From Desulfosediminicola ganghwensis (GTDB taxonomy: Bacteria; Desulfobacterota; Desulfobulbia; Desulfobulbales; Desulfocapsaceae), in NCBI RefSeq assembly GCF_005116675.2, contig NZ_CP050699.1, positions 5,217,001 through 5,281,000 on the forward strand: 64,000 nucleotides of DNA, given 5' to 3'. A program made the translations under genes and the position numbers. Position 1 is the stretch's first letter; the number at the start of each line of letters is the position of its first letter. The notes beneath the pieces were generated by a model. The model did not search any database, was not told the origin of the DNA, and saw only the letters and a list, made by a program, of their open reading frames with translations. Of this stretch, positions 18,427-26,312 are shown in pieces.

Positions 18427-19073
18427 TATCTTCCGTCAAAAACTCCGTTGTCGCCTCGCACCACACCAACCACTTTCCCCTGCACCAGCAACTCACTGAA
18501 CGGGTAACGCATCACCTGATAGTTTTCGTTTTCCGGTCGTAACTCGATATGATCACTGTGCAGGTAAAAGCGCTTGACCGTCGCCTCTTCGCCCTGTACC
18601 AGAACAGCTACGATCTCACCGTTTTCCGCATATTGCCGCGGCTCGCAAATTACCAGATCAGCGTTGAATATCCCGGCGTCACGCATGGAATCTCCCTTAA
18701 TCCGTAAACAAAACAGATTGTCACCAGGAAAAAGCTGACTATCAACCACCACAGTGCCTTCCCATTCCTGTTGGGCATACATGGGCAGACCGGCGGTCAC
18801 CTGACCGATGATCGGCAACTCCCGCCCCCGGATAAGCGCATCCCCTTGCTCCTGTTGCGACTCGCCCTCCGGCAGCAACCTGATCGTACGGCTGTAATGC
18901 CCCTCACGCTCCAGTACACCTTTTTTCTCCAACTGACCAATCAACTGGGCCACTGCGTTATGGCTCACCCCAAAATCCGCTGCTGCTTCCCGCAGGCTCG
19001 GAGCCCGCCCTTCCTCGTTGATGCGATCGGCAAGATAGTCGTAAAACCGCTTCTGTCTGCTGGTAAGTTCCAC
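18426..19073 (-). CDS. lexA: LexA repressor
   Basis: A 215-residue SOS repressor. The N-terminal winged helix-turn-helix spans residues 1-68 (APSLREAAADFGVSHNAV is the helix-turn-helix). The self-cleavage bond is Ala94-Gly95 in QVTAGLP. The catalytic dyad is Ser129 in KGDSMRDAGI and Lys167 in EATVKRFY. The start is GTG at 19073 behind a strong GAGGAGG. The first gene of the SOS cassette, it overlaps DUF72 by one base. Its own promoter contains a palindrome placed for autorepression. Confidence 0.95.
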   Translation of the reverse strand: MELTSRQKRFYDYLADRINEEGRAPSLREAAADFGVSHNAVAQLIGQLEKKGVLEREGHYSRTIRLLPEGESQQEQGDALIRGRELPIIGQVTAGLPMYAQQEWEGTVVVDSQLFPGDNLFCLRIKGDSMRDAGIFNADLVICEPRQYAENGEIVAVLVQGEEATVKRFYLHSDHIELRPENENYQVMRYPFSELLVQGKVVGVVRGDNGVFDGR

Positions 19074-19099
19074 ACGGCCTCCTCAGAATGCATGATATT

Positions 19100-19148
19100 T
19101 GTACATGTACATTTACCCTTATTGTACAATCACATCCAACATTGTCAA
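19100..19148 (-). promoter_or_regulatory. lexA promoter with palindromic candidate LexA operator
   Basis: On the minus strand TTGACA (complement of 19143-19148), a 16-base spacer and TACAAT (complement of 19121-19126) form a good sigma-70 promoter. Just downstream of the -10 box, around the expected start of transcription, is a perfect 12-bp palindrome TGTACATGTACA (19100-19111). This is where an autorepressor would bind, so I propose it as the LexA box of this organism. It does not look like the E. coli (CTG-N10-CAG) or Bacillus boxes. I did not find it before imuB or dnaE2. Confidence 0.6.
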
Positions 19149-19390
19149 TATACATTATATTGTAACACCTGCTGCAGCCAACGTAAAAAAACCTGATCAG
19201 GCATCATCTGTTTTCACGGTGTACCAGCCGCACAGTCACAGTGAGGCTGCACCTGGCAGCCGTTTTCCAACAAATAATTGCTGTGTTTCAACCTGATATT
19301 GTGTACTCTGATAAGAACAGCTGCCCCAACTTTTCCACGATCAAACTTCCTGTTGGCACCATTCCCCAGCAAAGCACACGCAGGTATCCT

Positions 19391-19855
19391 ATGTTCAGAA
19401 TTACCGATATTCATACCATTGCCATCCAGATTGAAAAAAACGGAGAAATCTCTTATCAACAGGCTGCAGCACACGCCACCAACCCGAAGATAAAGGCCGC
19501 ATTTGAAGGAATGGCCGAGGAAGAGCGTCGGCATCGCCATTGGTTCGAAGGATTTCAGGCCACTCACTCCTCGCCTCCCGAACATCAGGAGCTGGAAGCG
19601 ATGGGCAGGTCACTGCTGCAGAGCATGATCACTAACCAACCCTTTGGGCTGGATCAGAACAAACTCAACCAAGCCAAGACGATTGCTGAAATCATAACGC
19701 AGTCTAAAGCGTTTGAAGAAGATACCATCCTCTTCTATCAGTTTCTCAGGAGCATTATTGAAGAAGAGGACGTCGCCAGTCAGCTCGATACCATCATCGA
19801 GGAAGAGAAACTCCACGCTGAACGCCTGAAGGAACTGGTTGAAGCCTGCGCCTAG
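19391..19855 (+). CDS. Ferritin-like/rubrerythrin-type diiron protein
   Basis: A 154-residue, all-helical protein with two carboxylate helices arranged as in the ferritin-like superfamily: an early Glu (IEKNGE), EEERRHRHW (residues about 43-51) as the first E-x-x-H, and EEDVASQLDTIIEEEKLHAE as the second. No C-terminal rubredoxin domain (CxxC pairs) follows, so it resembles erythrin-vacuolar/half-rubrerythrin proteins involved in peroxide or iron handling. The ATG at 19391 is chosen because the homologous helix starts there; the open frame extends 50 codons further upstream without family similarity. The stop codon TAG is part of the CTAG flank of a mobile element. Confidence 0.75.
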   Translation: MFRITDIHTIAIQIEKNGEISYQQAAAHATNPKIKAAFEGMAEEERRHRHWFEGFQATHSSPPEHQELEAMGRSLLQSMITNQPFGLDQNKLNQAKTIAEIITQSKAFEEDTILFYQFLRSIIEEEDVASQLDTIIEEEKLHAERLKELVEACA

Positions 19856-19998
19856 GAGGCTGTCCGAAAATGCCCTTTTGCCCAAACTCTTCGGAATTTC
19901 AAAATAACAATGCTCGCAATATCATTCATATGGCTGTGCTTATTGTTTTTAAATTTCTCGATTTTGAACAAAATGCCTATTATCGGACAAGCTCCTAG
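19852..19998. mobile_element. MITE-like palindromic element, copy 1, with CTAG flanks
   Basis: A 139-bp element (19856-19994) lies between two CTAG tetramers (19852-19855 and 19995-19998). Its ends are inverted repeats: GAGGCTGTCCGA on the left and GAGCTTGTCCGA on the right strand. The centre holds AACAATGCTCGCAATATCA and CATATGGCT, shared with a second copy at 62274-62414. CTAG duplications and GAG-CTGTC-type ends resemble IS5-family insertions, so this is probably a non-autonomous derivative. There is no open frame inside. The left CTAG includes the stop codon of the ferritin-like gene. Confidence 0.8.
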
Positions 19999-20144
19999 GA
20001 GTGTCCCACAGCCTCCTGAAAAAACTGATTCGTAAAGACCCCATAGTAGAGTAGTCTGTAGCCATTTCGCAAAATGTGGACGGTTCGGTCAGAGAAAGTA
20101 GGCTGTGAACCACCTCCGCATCGACCATCAGAGGGGATACTGTT

Positions 20145-21500
20145 ATGACTGTTCTTGCAGGCAGGGATCTTGAGAGCTGGTGCAGGGACTTCCCGGTATT
20201 GCGCGAGCTGATTGCCTACCGGGAATGCTGCTGGTTCAACCCGCAACGTACAAATGCCCAAACCGGCCTGACTGCTACCGGGCTCACTGCGGCTGAGCAA
20301 CAGCTTGCAGCCGAACGCCTTGATCGTTTCAAACCATTCATTGCCAGGGTATTTCCGGAAACAGCCGCCGACCAGGGCCTCATCGAATCACCGCTCGTGG
20401 CAATTCCTTCCATGCGTCAGGCGCTGGGACAGCGTTCAGCTATTACGCTACCTGCCAAGCTGCTGCTCAAATGCGATAACCTGCTGCCCATCTCAGGTTC
20501 TGTAAAGGCCAGAGGCGGGATTTACGAAGTCTTGAAGCACGCTGAAACACTGGCTATCAAAAATGGTCTCCTGACTACCACCGACAACTACGCAATACTC
20601 GCTGAAAAACATTTTCGTACCTTTTTCAACGAGTACAAAATAGCTGTGGGTTCAACTGGCAACCTGGGACTCTCAATCGGCATAATGGGCGCGAAGTTCG
20701 GTTTTCAGGTCACGGTGCATATGTCCGCCGATGCCCGGAGATGGAAAAAGGATCTGCTCAAAAGCCATGGCGTCGAGGTTGTCGAGTACAGTTCAGATTA
20801 CGGTGCAGCGGTCACAGCAGGCCGTAGCCAGGCTGAAAGCGACCCGAACTGCCACTTCATCGATGACGAGAATTCCACCGACCTGTTCCTTGGCTACAGC
20901 GTGGCCGGGCAGCGGCTCGCCGCACAACTTTCCGCGATGAATATCGAAATCAACGGGCAGCAGCCACTTGTTGTCTACCTTCCCTGCGGTGTCGGGGGAG
21001 GACCCGGCGGCATTACCTTCGGGCTGAAACAGGTCTTTGGCGATAACGTGCACTGTTTTTTCGCCGAACCCACTCACTCGCCCTGCATGCTGGCCGGGCT
21101 CTGCACCGGTCTTCACGATACAATTTCCGTACGCGATCTGGGACTTGACAATATCACCGCCGCTGATGGGCTCGCAGTTGCGAGACCATCCGGATTTATC
21201 GGTCGCGTACTCGCTCCCTTAATTTCTGGTGTCTTCACTGTTGATGACCACGAACTATACCGCTTGCTGGCACTACTGGCTGACCTGGAACATATCTTTA
21301 TGGAGCCTTCGGCCCTGGCCGGCCTTCCCGGCATTGTCAAAATTACGCAAAATCGTGACAAACTTGCACCATCCCTTCAAGAACATTTTGATTCCGCTGT
21401 ACATGTCGCCTGGGGAACCGGAGGGAGTATGGTACCGGCGGAGGAAATAGCCGGGTACTATGGTAAGGGAAAAGAGTTGCTGGAAATGCGTAATGCGTGA
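20145..21500 (+). CDS. dsdA: D-serine ammonia-lyase (D-serine dehydratase)
   Basis: A 451-residue fold-type II PLP enzyme converting D-serine to pyruvate and ammonia, about the length of E. coli DsdA (442). The PLP lysine is in ISGSVKARGGIYEVL and the phosphate-binding glycine loop is VGSTGNLGLSIGIMGAKFGF. Further DsdA-like stretches are LPCGVGGGPGGITFGLKQVFG and HVAWGTGGSMVP near the C-terminus. The ATG has GAGGGG nine bases upstream. No DsdX transporter or DsdC regulator is adjacent, so regulation is unclear. A heptamer array and a terminator follow it. Confidence 0.93.
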   Translation: MTVLAGRDLESWCRDFPVLRELIAYRECCWFNPQRTNAQTGLTATGLTAAEQQLAAERLDRFKPFIARVFPETAADQGLIESPLVAIPSMRQALGQRSAITLPAKLLLKCDNLLPISGSVKARGGIYEVLKHAETLAIKNGLLTTTDNYAILAEKHFRTFFNEYKIAVGSTGNLGLSIGIMGAKFGFQVTVHMSADARRWKKDLLKSHGVEVVEYSSDYGAAVTAGRSQAESDPNCHFIDDENSTDLFLGYSVAGQRLAAQLSAMNIEINGQQPLVVYLPCGVGGGPGGITFGLKQVFGDNVHCFFAEPTHSPCMLAGLCTGLHDTISVRDLGLDNITAADGLAVARPSGFIGRVLAPLISGVFTVDDHELYRLLALLADLEHIFMEPSALAGLPGIVKITQNRDKLAPSLQEHFDSAVHVAWGTGGSMVPAEEIAGYYGKGKELLEMRNA

Positions 21501-21511
21501 GGAGTGAAACT

Positions 21512-21540
21512 GTGGACGGTGGACGGTGGACGGTGGACGG
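21512..21540. repeat. Tandem heptamer (GTGGACG), four copies
   Basis: Four exact copies plus one base of GTGGACG begin 12 bases after the dsdA stop. Read in another phase the unit is GGTGGAC, one base different from the GTTGGAC unit at 36976-37016. It lies between a stop codon and a terminator, the same context as that other array. Confidence 0.9.
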
Positions 21541-21576
21541 AATTTAGAATAAATGCCTGTGTTGTCAAAAGCTAAG

Positions 21577-21595
21577 GCCCGGTTTTTCACCGGGC
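21577..21595. terminator. Bidirectional terminator between dsdA and trpA
   Basis: A 7-bp GC-rich stem GCCCGGT / ACCGGGC encloses a 5-base loop (21584-21588); the downstream flank is CTTTAA on the plus strand and TTAGC on the minus strand. The T tracts are short, so termination strength is uncertain. It lies between convergent genes. Confidence 0.6.
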
Positions 21596-21632
21596 TTTAA
21601 CAAGAAAAACTCTCCAGGAATCTGTCCTACTC

Positions 21633-22394
21633 CTAGCGTAAAGACGAGATATAGTCACCAACGGCTTCCACGCCCTTGTCTTCGAGTACCCGGATAGCGC
21701 TGGAGCCGAGCACGGCGATATCAACCTTGCCACGCAGAAAATCAATATCGTCCTTGTCCTTGACACCAAACCCCAGCGCCAGAGGCAGGTCTGTTGCCTG
21801 GCGACAGCGGTCGAGATATCCATCCAGCTCGCTGGAGAAAGCGGTATTCTGACCGGTCACTCCCTTTCTGGCAACGCAGTAGATGAATCCGGATGCGTTC
21901 CCGGCCAGATAGCTCATCCGCTCATCCGTCGTTTTAGGGGTAAAAAGCTGGATCGGTGAGAGATTTCGTTCTCTTAACGCGGTTACATATTCCGGCGCCT
22001 CTTCGGGTGGTGCATCCGGTACTATCATTCCTTTAATGCCGTGCGCTGCCGCATCTTCGGCAAATCGGTCTACTCCATACTTGAACAGTATGTTGTAATA
22101 GCTCATATAAAGGAATGGAATATCCAGATTGGCGGTGATTTCCTGCGCCACCTGCTGGCACTGAGCGAGCCTGGCACCCGCTTTCAATGCCTCCTGATTG
22201 GCTTTCAAAATAACCGGACCGTCCGCGATGGGCTCTGAGAAGGGAATCTGCAGCTCCATCAGGTCAACCCCTGCCGCCACCATGGTGCGCGCCAGCTCAA
22301 GCGAAGTCTCAAAATCGGGATAGCCCAGAACGATATGGGTCATCAGCAGGATTTTCTTATTTTCCCGCTGCTTGCGAATATAGGACTCAAGCAT
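21633..22394 (-). CDS. trpA: Tryptophan synthase alpha subunit
   Basis: A 253-residue TIM-barrel subunit that splits indole-3-glycerol phosphate to indole and glyceraldehyde 3-phosphate. The two catalytic acids are in LMELQIPFSEPIADGPV (Glu and Asp of the usual ELGIPFSDPLADGP). GMIVPDAPPEE and GFGVKDKDDI are the phosphate-site segments. Gln for Gly and Glu for Asp in the first motif are slight departures from common TrpA. The start at 22394 is chosen because it overlaps the trpB stop and fits the family; an upstream extension in the same frame has no similarity. It is the last gene of gntR-trpB-trpA. Confidence 0.93.
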   Translation of the reverse strand: MLESYIRKQRENKKILLMTHIVLGYPDFETSLELARTMVAAGVDLMELQIPFSEPIADGPVILKANQEALKAGARLAQCQQVAQEITANLDIPFLYMSYYNILFKYGVDRFAEDAAAHGIKGMIVPDAPPEEAPEYVTALRERNLSPIQLFTPKTTDERMSYLAGNASGFIYCVARKGVTGQNTAFSSELDGYLDRCRQATDLPLALGFGVKDKDDIDFLRGKVDIAVLGSSAIRVLEDKGVEAVGDYISSLR

Positions 22395-23616
22395 TTTTGT
22401 ACTCCTCCGCTTTGTTGCAGATGAACTTCTCCCACTGGGGATCGCCGATGGCATCCGCCACAGTGAAGATATCCTTATCACCACGACCAGACTGATTGAT
22501 GATGATGCACTCGTCCCGGGAAAGCTCAGAGGCCTCCTTGAATGCCTGCACAAAGGCATGGGCGGACTCGAGCGCCGGGATAAGTCCTTCCTTTCTCATA
22601 CAGAGCTTGAGCGCTTCAACCACCTCTGTATCGGTGGCTGCGGCAAAACGCACCCTGCCGGTCTCACTCAAGTGAGCGAGAATCGGTGACACACCGACAT
22701 AATCAAGCCCCGCAGAGACGGAATGGGTCTCACGCATCTGGCCGTCATCATCCTGCAGAAAGTAGGTCTTATAGCCCTGGGCCACACCCACCGTGGCCTG
22801 ATCGGAAGCAAGGCGCGCGGCGTGCAGGCCGGACTCAAGCCCTTTACCACCCGCTTCAACACCAACCAGCTCCACCGGGTCATCCATGAAGCCACCGAAC
22901 AGCCCCATGGCGTTGGAACCGCCACCAACACAGGCGAAAACTCTGGCCGGCAGCTTTCCGGCATATTTCAGGATCTGCTCGCGGGCTTCCTGGCCGATGA
23001 TGGACTGGAAGTAAGACACCATCTCGGGGAACGGGTGAGGACCGGAAGCGGTGCCCAGCACATAGTGAGTGGAATCCATATTGGCCGCCCAATCACGAAA
23101 AGCTGCATTCATTGCATCTTTCAAAGTTCGGGAACCGTCTTTTACCGCCACCACCTTGGCACCGAGCTGCTCCATCCAGAACACGTTGGGACGCTGGCGC
23201 AGTACATCGACCTCACCCATATAAATGGTGCACTCAAAACCGTATTTTGCCGCCATGGTAGCTGTGGCCACACCGTGCTGGCCGGCACCGGTCTCGGCGA
23301 TAACCCGCCGCTTGCCCATCTTTTTCACCAAAAGCCCTTGCGCGATCACGTTGTTCGCCTTGTGAGCACCGGTATGATTCAGGTCTTCCCGCTTGATATA
23401 GATTTGCGCTCCTGCAAAATGCTTGGTCAGATTCTCAGCATAGGTCAGGGGTGTAGGTCGGCAGGAGTATGTGGACATGGTGTGCACATATTCTTTCCAG
23501 AAGCCTGGGTCGCTCTTGATACGTGCAAACTCTTGTTCCAGTTCTTTAAATGTGGGTATGAGTATCTCAGGAAGAAACGCTCCTCCATACTCCCCGTAAT
23601 ATCCGGTTTTAGCCAT
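22387..23616 (-). CDS. trpB: Tryptophan synthase beta subunit
   Basis: A 409-residue PLP enzyme that joins indole and serine to tryptophan. The PLP lysine is in KREDLNHTGAHKANN, the substrate carboxylate loop is ETGAGQHGVA, the phosphate loop CVGGGSNAMG and the C-terminal INQSGRGDKD. This is the TrpB1 type that pairs with TrpA. The ATG at 23616 follows GGGAGG and overlaps the gntR stop in ATGGCTAA; a longer frame reaching 23655 would overlap gntR more and is unlikely. The operon carries only trpB and trpA; the earlier pathway genes must be elsewhere. Confidence 0.96.
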   Translation of the reverse strand: MAKTGYYGEYGGAFLPEILIPTFKELEQEFARIKSDPGFWKEYVHTMSTYSCRPTPLTYAENLTKHFAGAQIYIKREDLNHTGAHKANNVIAQGLLVKKMGKRRVIAETGAGQHGVATATMAAKYGFECTIYMGEVDVLRQRPNVFWMEQLGAKVVAVKDGSRTLKDAMNAAFRDWAANMDSTHYVLGTASGPHPFPEMVSYFQSIIGQEAREQILKYAGKLPARVFACVGGGSNAMGLFGGFMDDPVELVGVEAGGKGLESGLHAARLASDQATVGVAQGYKTYFLQDDDGQMRETHSVSAGLDYVGVSPILAHLSETGRVRFAAATDTEVVEALKLCMRKEGLIPALESAHAFVQAFKEASELSRDECIIINQSGRGDKDIFTVADAIGDPQWEKFICNKAEEYKNA

Positions 23617-24349
23617 GCGACAAGCCTCCCAGGGATTGGCTGAAAATAAATTCATCCGTTCGACAGAAAAGATCCGAATAGATCGCGTTTTGTTGAAGGG
23701 ATGAGTCGAGAAATCTGTTAACCGCCAACAGGGGTGTGGACTTGCGAACGTCCAGTAGCTCTGTGAGGCGGGTATCGGGATAGGTTATGTTGAACTGCTG
23801 GGTTCCCCCAGTCAGAACGAAGTGGAAAGAATCTTCCACCAACTGTGAAAGTGAAATTCCTTCGAGTTTCATGTTTTCCAAACCTGCAAAGATTCTGGCA
23901 TCGAGATAGATATCCTCAACCAGCACCGGAGTCTCTTCAACCAGGGTGCGCCTGCTGAGATAGATGGCCTCAGTACCACTGAATGGATTGCTAATACCGC
24001 TGATAACCTTGGCACGACGCGGCGGCTCAACAAGAATCACCTTCGGTGCACGCTTACTGGCTTTGAACGATGCCATGGTACCCGCCAGGGAAAACAGGTC
24101 GACCCGCTCAGGAGTTTCAGCCACAAAGGTGCCGGAGCCACGCCTTCTGACAAGCAGTCTTTTACGCACCAGGCTGTCGATGGCCTGTCGAACTGTGGGC
24201 CTGCCTATTCTATAGAGATCGGCCAGAACATTTTCGGAAGGAATTTTTTCTCCGGACTGAAACCTGCCGCTACTAATCTCTTGCTGAAGTAATTCTGCAA
24301 GTTGATGGTACAGGGGCACTGGCGATGCTTTGTCGATTTTCGTTTCCAT
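23609..24349 (-). CDS. GntR-family (HutC subfamily) transcriptional regulator of trpBA
   Basis: A 246-residue regulator with a GntR winged helix at residues about 10-75 (DLYRIGRPTVRQAIDSLVRKRLL) and a C-terminal UTRA ligand domain. It is the first gene of a coupled gntR-trpB-trpA unit, so it very probably controls this operon and itself; the ligand could be tryptophan or a pathway intermediate, which is inference. GntR control of trpBA is unusual compared with TrpR, TRAP or attenuation. The ATG at 24349 has no ribosome binding site, and a large palindrome sits 13 bases upstream. Confidence 0.88.
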   Translation of the reverse strand: METKIDKASPVPLYHQLAELLQQEISSGRFQSGEKIPSENVLADLYRIGRPTVRQAIDSLVRKRLLVRRRGSGTFVAETPERVDLFSLAGTMASFKASKRAPKVILVEPPRRAKVISGISNPFSGTEAIYLSRRTLVEETPVLVEDIYLDARIFAGLENMKLEGISLSQLVEDSFHFVLTGGTQQFNITYPDTRLTELLDVRKSTPLLAVNRFLDSSLQQNAIYSDLFCRTDEFIFSQSLGGLSHG

Positions 24350-24362
24350 ACGTCACTGTTTA

Positions 24363-24406
24363 CCAGCCACCTGTCAAGTTGTCAAGACATCTTGACAGGT
24401 GGCTGG
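24363..24406 (-). promoter_or_regulatory. Large palindromic operator upstream of gntR-trpBA
   Basis: Perfect 16-bp inverted repeats, CCAGCCACCTGTCAAG (24363-24378) and its complement (24391-24406), enclose the 12-base centre TTGTCAAGACAT. The centre contains TGTCAAGACA, close to the TGTC-N2-GACA sites of HutC-type GntR proteins, and the arms repeat TGTCAAG, so there are several overlapping half-sites. On the minus strand these also give two TTGACA -35-like boxes. No T tract follows on either strand, arguing against a terminator. The sigma-54 activator gene ends 75 bases further upstream. Confidence 0.7.
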
Positions 24407-24481
24407 TTTCAGATCCCCATACTGCTCTCTACCGAAAAAAAAGCTACAGGCTCTGACTCTTTCCCGGTGCGGTCGCTACAA

Positions 24482-25903
24482 CTACCTTTTCCGTTTTTTG
24501 AAATCCTCTTTTCTGAGATCATATCTGCGCATCTTACTGTAGAGGCTTCGGGTTGTTATCCCCGCATGGTCCGCAGTTTTCCGGATACTCCCGCCATGCT
24601 CAGCCAGGACCCTGCACAGATATTCTTTCTCTGTATGCTCAACCATCAAAGAAACAACGTGCTGCAAAGTTTTAGCCTGCCAGTTACCGGCTAAATTTCC
24701 ATTCACCGGCTCCTCCACATTCTTGTCTGTGGCATAAAGAAAAGCACTTGGCAGGTTTTCCATTGTTATCTCACCACTCCGACTTAGGAGCATTGAACGT
24801 TCGATAACGTTCATCAACTCCCTGATATTGCCAGGCCACTCATAACTACAGAGCGCAGCCATTGCAGGTTCGGCAATCTGGCGAATATCCCTCCCTATCT
24901 TACACTTGAAATCCATGACAAAGCGTCTGGCCAGATGGGGAATATCTTCCCGACGCATCCTCAAGGGGGGAATGTTGAGCTTGATCACGCTCAAACGATA
25001 ATAGAGATCTTTTCGAAAATTACCGCTGTTCACCTCCTGCTCCAGATCCTTGTTGGTTGCGGCAATCACCCGCACATCAACCCATGATGATTTTTCTGCG
25101 CCTATGGGCTGTATTTCATATTCCTGCAGAACACGGAGCAGCTTTGCCTGAAGGTGCAGCGGCATCTCTCCAATTTCATCTAGAAATATAGTCCCGCCAT
25201 GCGCCTGTTCGAATGCCCCGCGCCGCGAACGGGTTGCCCCGGTAAAGGCCCCCTGCTTATGACCAAAAAGCTCACTCTCTAAAAGTTGCTCAGGCAAAGC
25301 TGCTGTATTCACGGCAACAAATGGCCCTGAAGCGCGGGGACTTTCACCATGAATTACTTTAGCCAGATGCTCCTTGCCGACTCCGGTTTCTCCCATGATC
25401 ATCAAAACCGAATCACTGGGAGCCACCAGTTGTACCTCGTTCATGAAGAGCTGCATCACTTCACTATTCGTGGTAAAGTCGGAAATTTTCGGCACACTTC
25501 TGCCTCGCCGATCCAACCGGTCGCGCATCATAGCCAGCCTGCGGCTCTCAATGGTGCCTTCCAGTGCCTTGATCATACGTTCCCTGGAAATACCTGAATA
25601 GAGAGAGGAATGAGCTCCTGCGGCTATATAGCCAGCCTGCAATTCGGCAGAATGCTCAGTCTGCAGAACCATGATCGTCGGATTCTCAGGCAACCCGGCA
25701 AGCAAGCCTATACCGCCAGCCACAGGGGCAGGAATCATGCTGTCACTGATGACGATAACATCCGCACAACTCCGAACGACCTGTCGCCAGCTGTCGGCCT
25801 CCCCGGTCAACCCCTCGACCTCAATTTCAGCCAGCCCGATCTGCTCTTCAAGCCCTCTCTGCAACTCCCGGTCTCCAAGCGCCAATACCACCCTGATCAG
25901 CAT
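24482..25903 (-). CDS. Sigma-54-dependent activator with receiver-like N-terminal domain
   Basis: A 473-residue bacterial enhancer-binding protein. Residues 1-120 resemble a receiver domain: Asp11, the phospho-acceptor-like Asp54 in [10 protein letters not shown] and a Thr near 81 are present, but the conserved Lys is missing, so it may not be phosphorylated. The AAA+ domain (about 145-385) has GETGVGKE (Walker A), the sigma-54 contact loop GAFTGA and [12 protein letters not shown] (Walker B). A Fis-type helix-turn-helix, [20 protein letters not shown], is near the C-terminus. It is divergent from citrate synthase, which has a sigma-54 promoter, so that gene is its likely target. No partner kinase is adjacent. 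Confidence 0.92.
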   Translation of the reverse strand: MLIRVVLALGDRELQRGLEEQIGLAEIEVEGLTGEADSWRQVVRSCADVIVISDSMIPAPVAGGIGLLAGLPENPTIMVLQTEHSAELQAGYIAAGAHSSLYSGISRERMIKALEGTIESRRLAMMRDRLDRRGRSVPKISDFTTNSEVMQLFMNEVQLVAPSDSVLMIMGETGVGKEHLAKVIHGESPRASGPFVAVNTAALPEQLLESELFGHKQGAFTGATRSRRGAFEQAHGGTIFLDEIGEMPLHLQAKLLRVLQEYEIQPIGAEKSSWVDVRVIAATNKDLEQEVNSGNFRKDLYYRLSVIKLNIPPLRMRREDIPHLARRFVMDFKCKIGRDIRQIAEPAMAALCSYEWPGNIRELMNVIERSMLLSRSGEITMENLPSAFLYATDKNVEEPVNGNLAGNWQAKTLQHVVSLMVEHTEKEYLCRVLAEHGGSIRKTADHAGITTRSLYSKMRRYDLRKEDFKKRKR

Positions 25904-26233
25904 ATTTCACCAGTAATTAAGAAATTGTTTTCCGATAATCCCCCCGTTACGATTTCAGCAACCGCACAATCGGAAAATACTTTCTTTTTTATTCCGGCGC
26001 AAGCTTGTTGTTCAACATCGCCCCACCGCCTCTCGGCGACTTTGCCCAGGTCATTAACGCCAACAATCAGACCAGTTAGGCAGATTACCATTCAGCATTC
26101 TGGGCCGTATCGTTAGAACATACTGAAGTGAATTCATAAAACACCCCAGCAAAAAGGAAATCTATTTCTTTTTTTTAAGAAAAACTTCACCAACCCCTCT
26201 CTCGATATCAGATTATCTTTATTGTTTTCATAT

Positions 26234-26271
26234 ACTTGTGGATACAAGTCAGATACGGCATAGATTTTGCC
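26234..26271 (+). promoter_or_regulatory. Sigma-54 (-24/-12) promoter of citrate synthase with adjacent inverted repeat
   Basis: In the 409-base divergent region, CGGCATAGATTTTGCC contains GG (26257-26258) and GC (26269-26270) exactly ten bases apart, matching the sigma-54 form YTGGCAC-N5-TTGC well. Transcription would start near 26282, about 30 bases before the GTG start. ACTTGT-GGAT-ACAAGT (26234-26249) is an inverted repeat immediately upstream of the -24 element, rather close for an enhancer site and possibly a repressor or second activator site. No gene is seen in the rest of the region. Confidence 0.7.
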
Positions 26272-26312
26272 TCTGGTCTTGAACATCATTATAATAACAG
26301 GGAGGAGTATCT

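Noticed and set aside
22723-23643. 306-codon plus-strand frame
   Set aside because: Antisense to trpB, which has every catalytic motif; no protein family is recognisable.
24363-24406. 16-bp palindrome as rho-independent terminator of the sigma-54 activator
   Set aside because: No T tract on either strand; its half-site structure and place before gntR fit an operator better.
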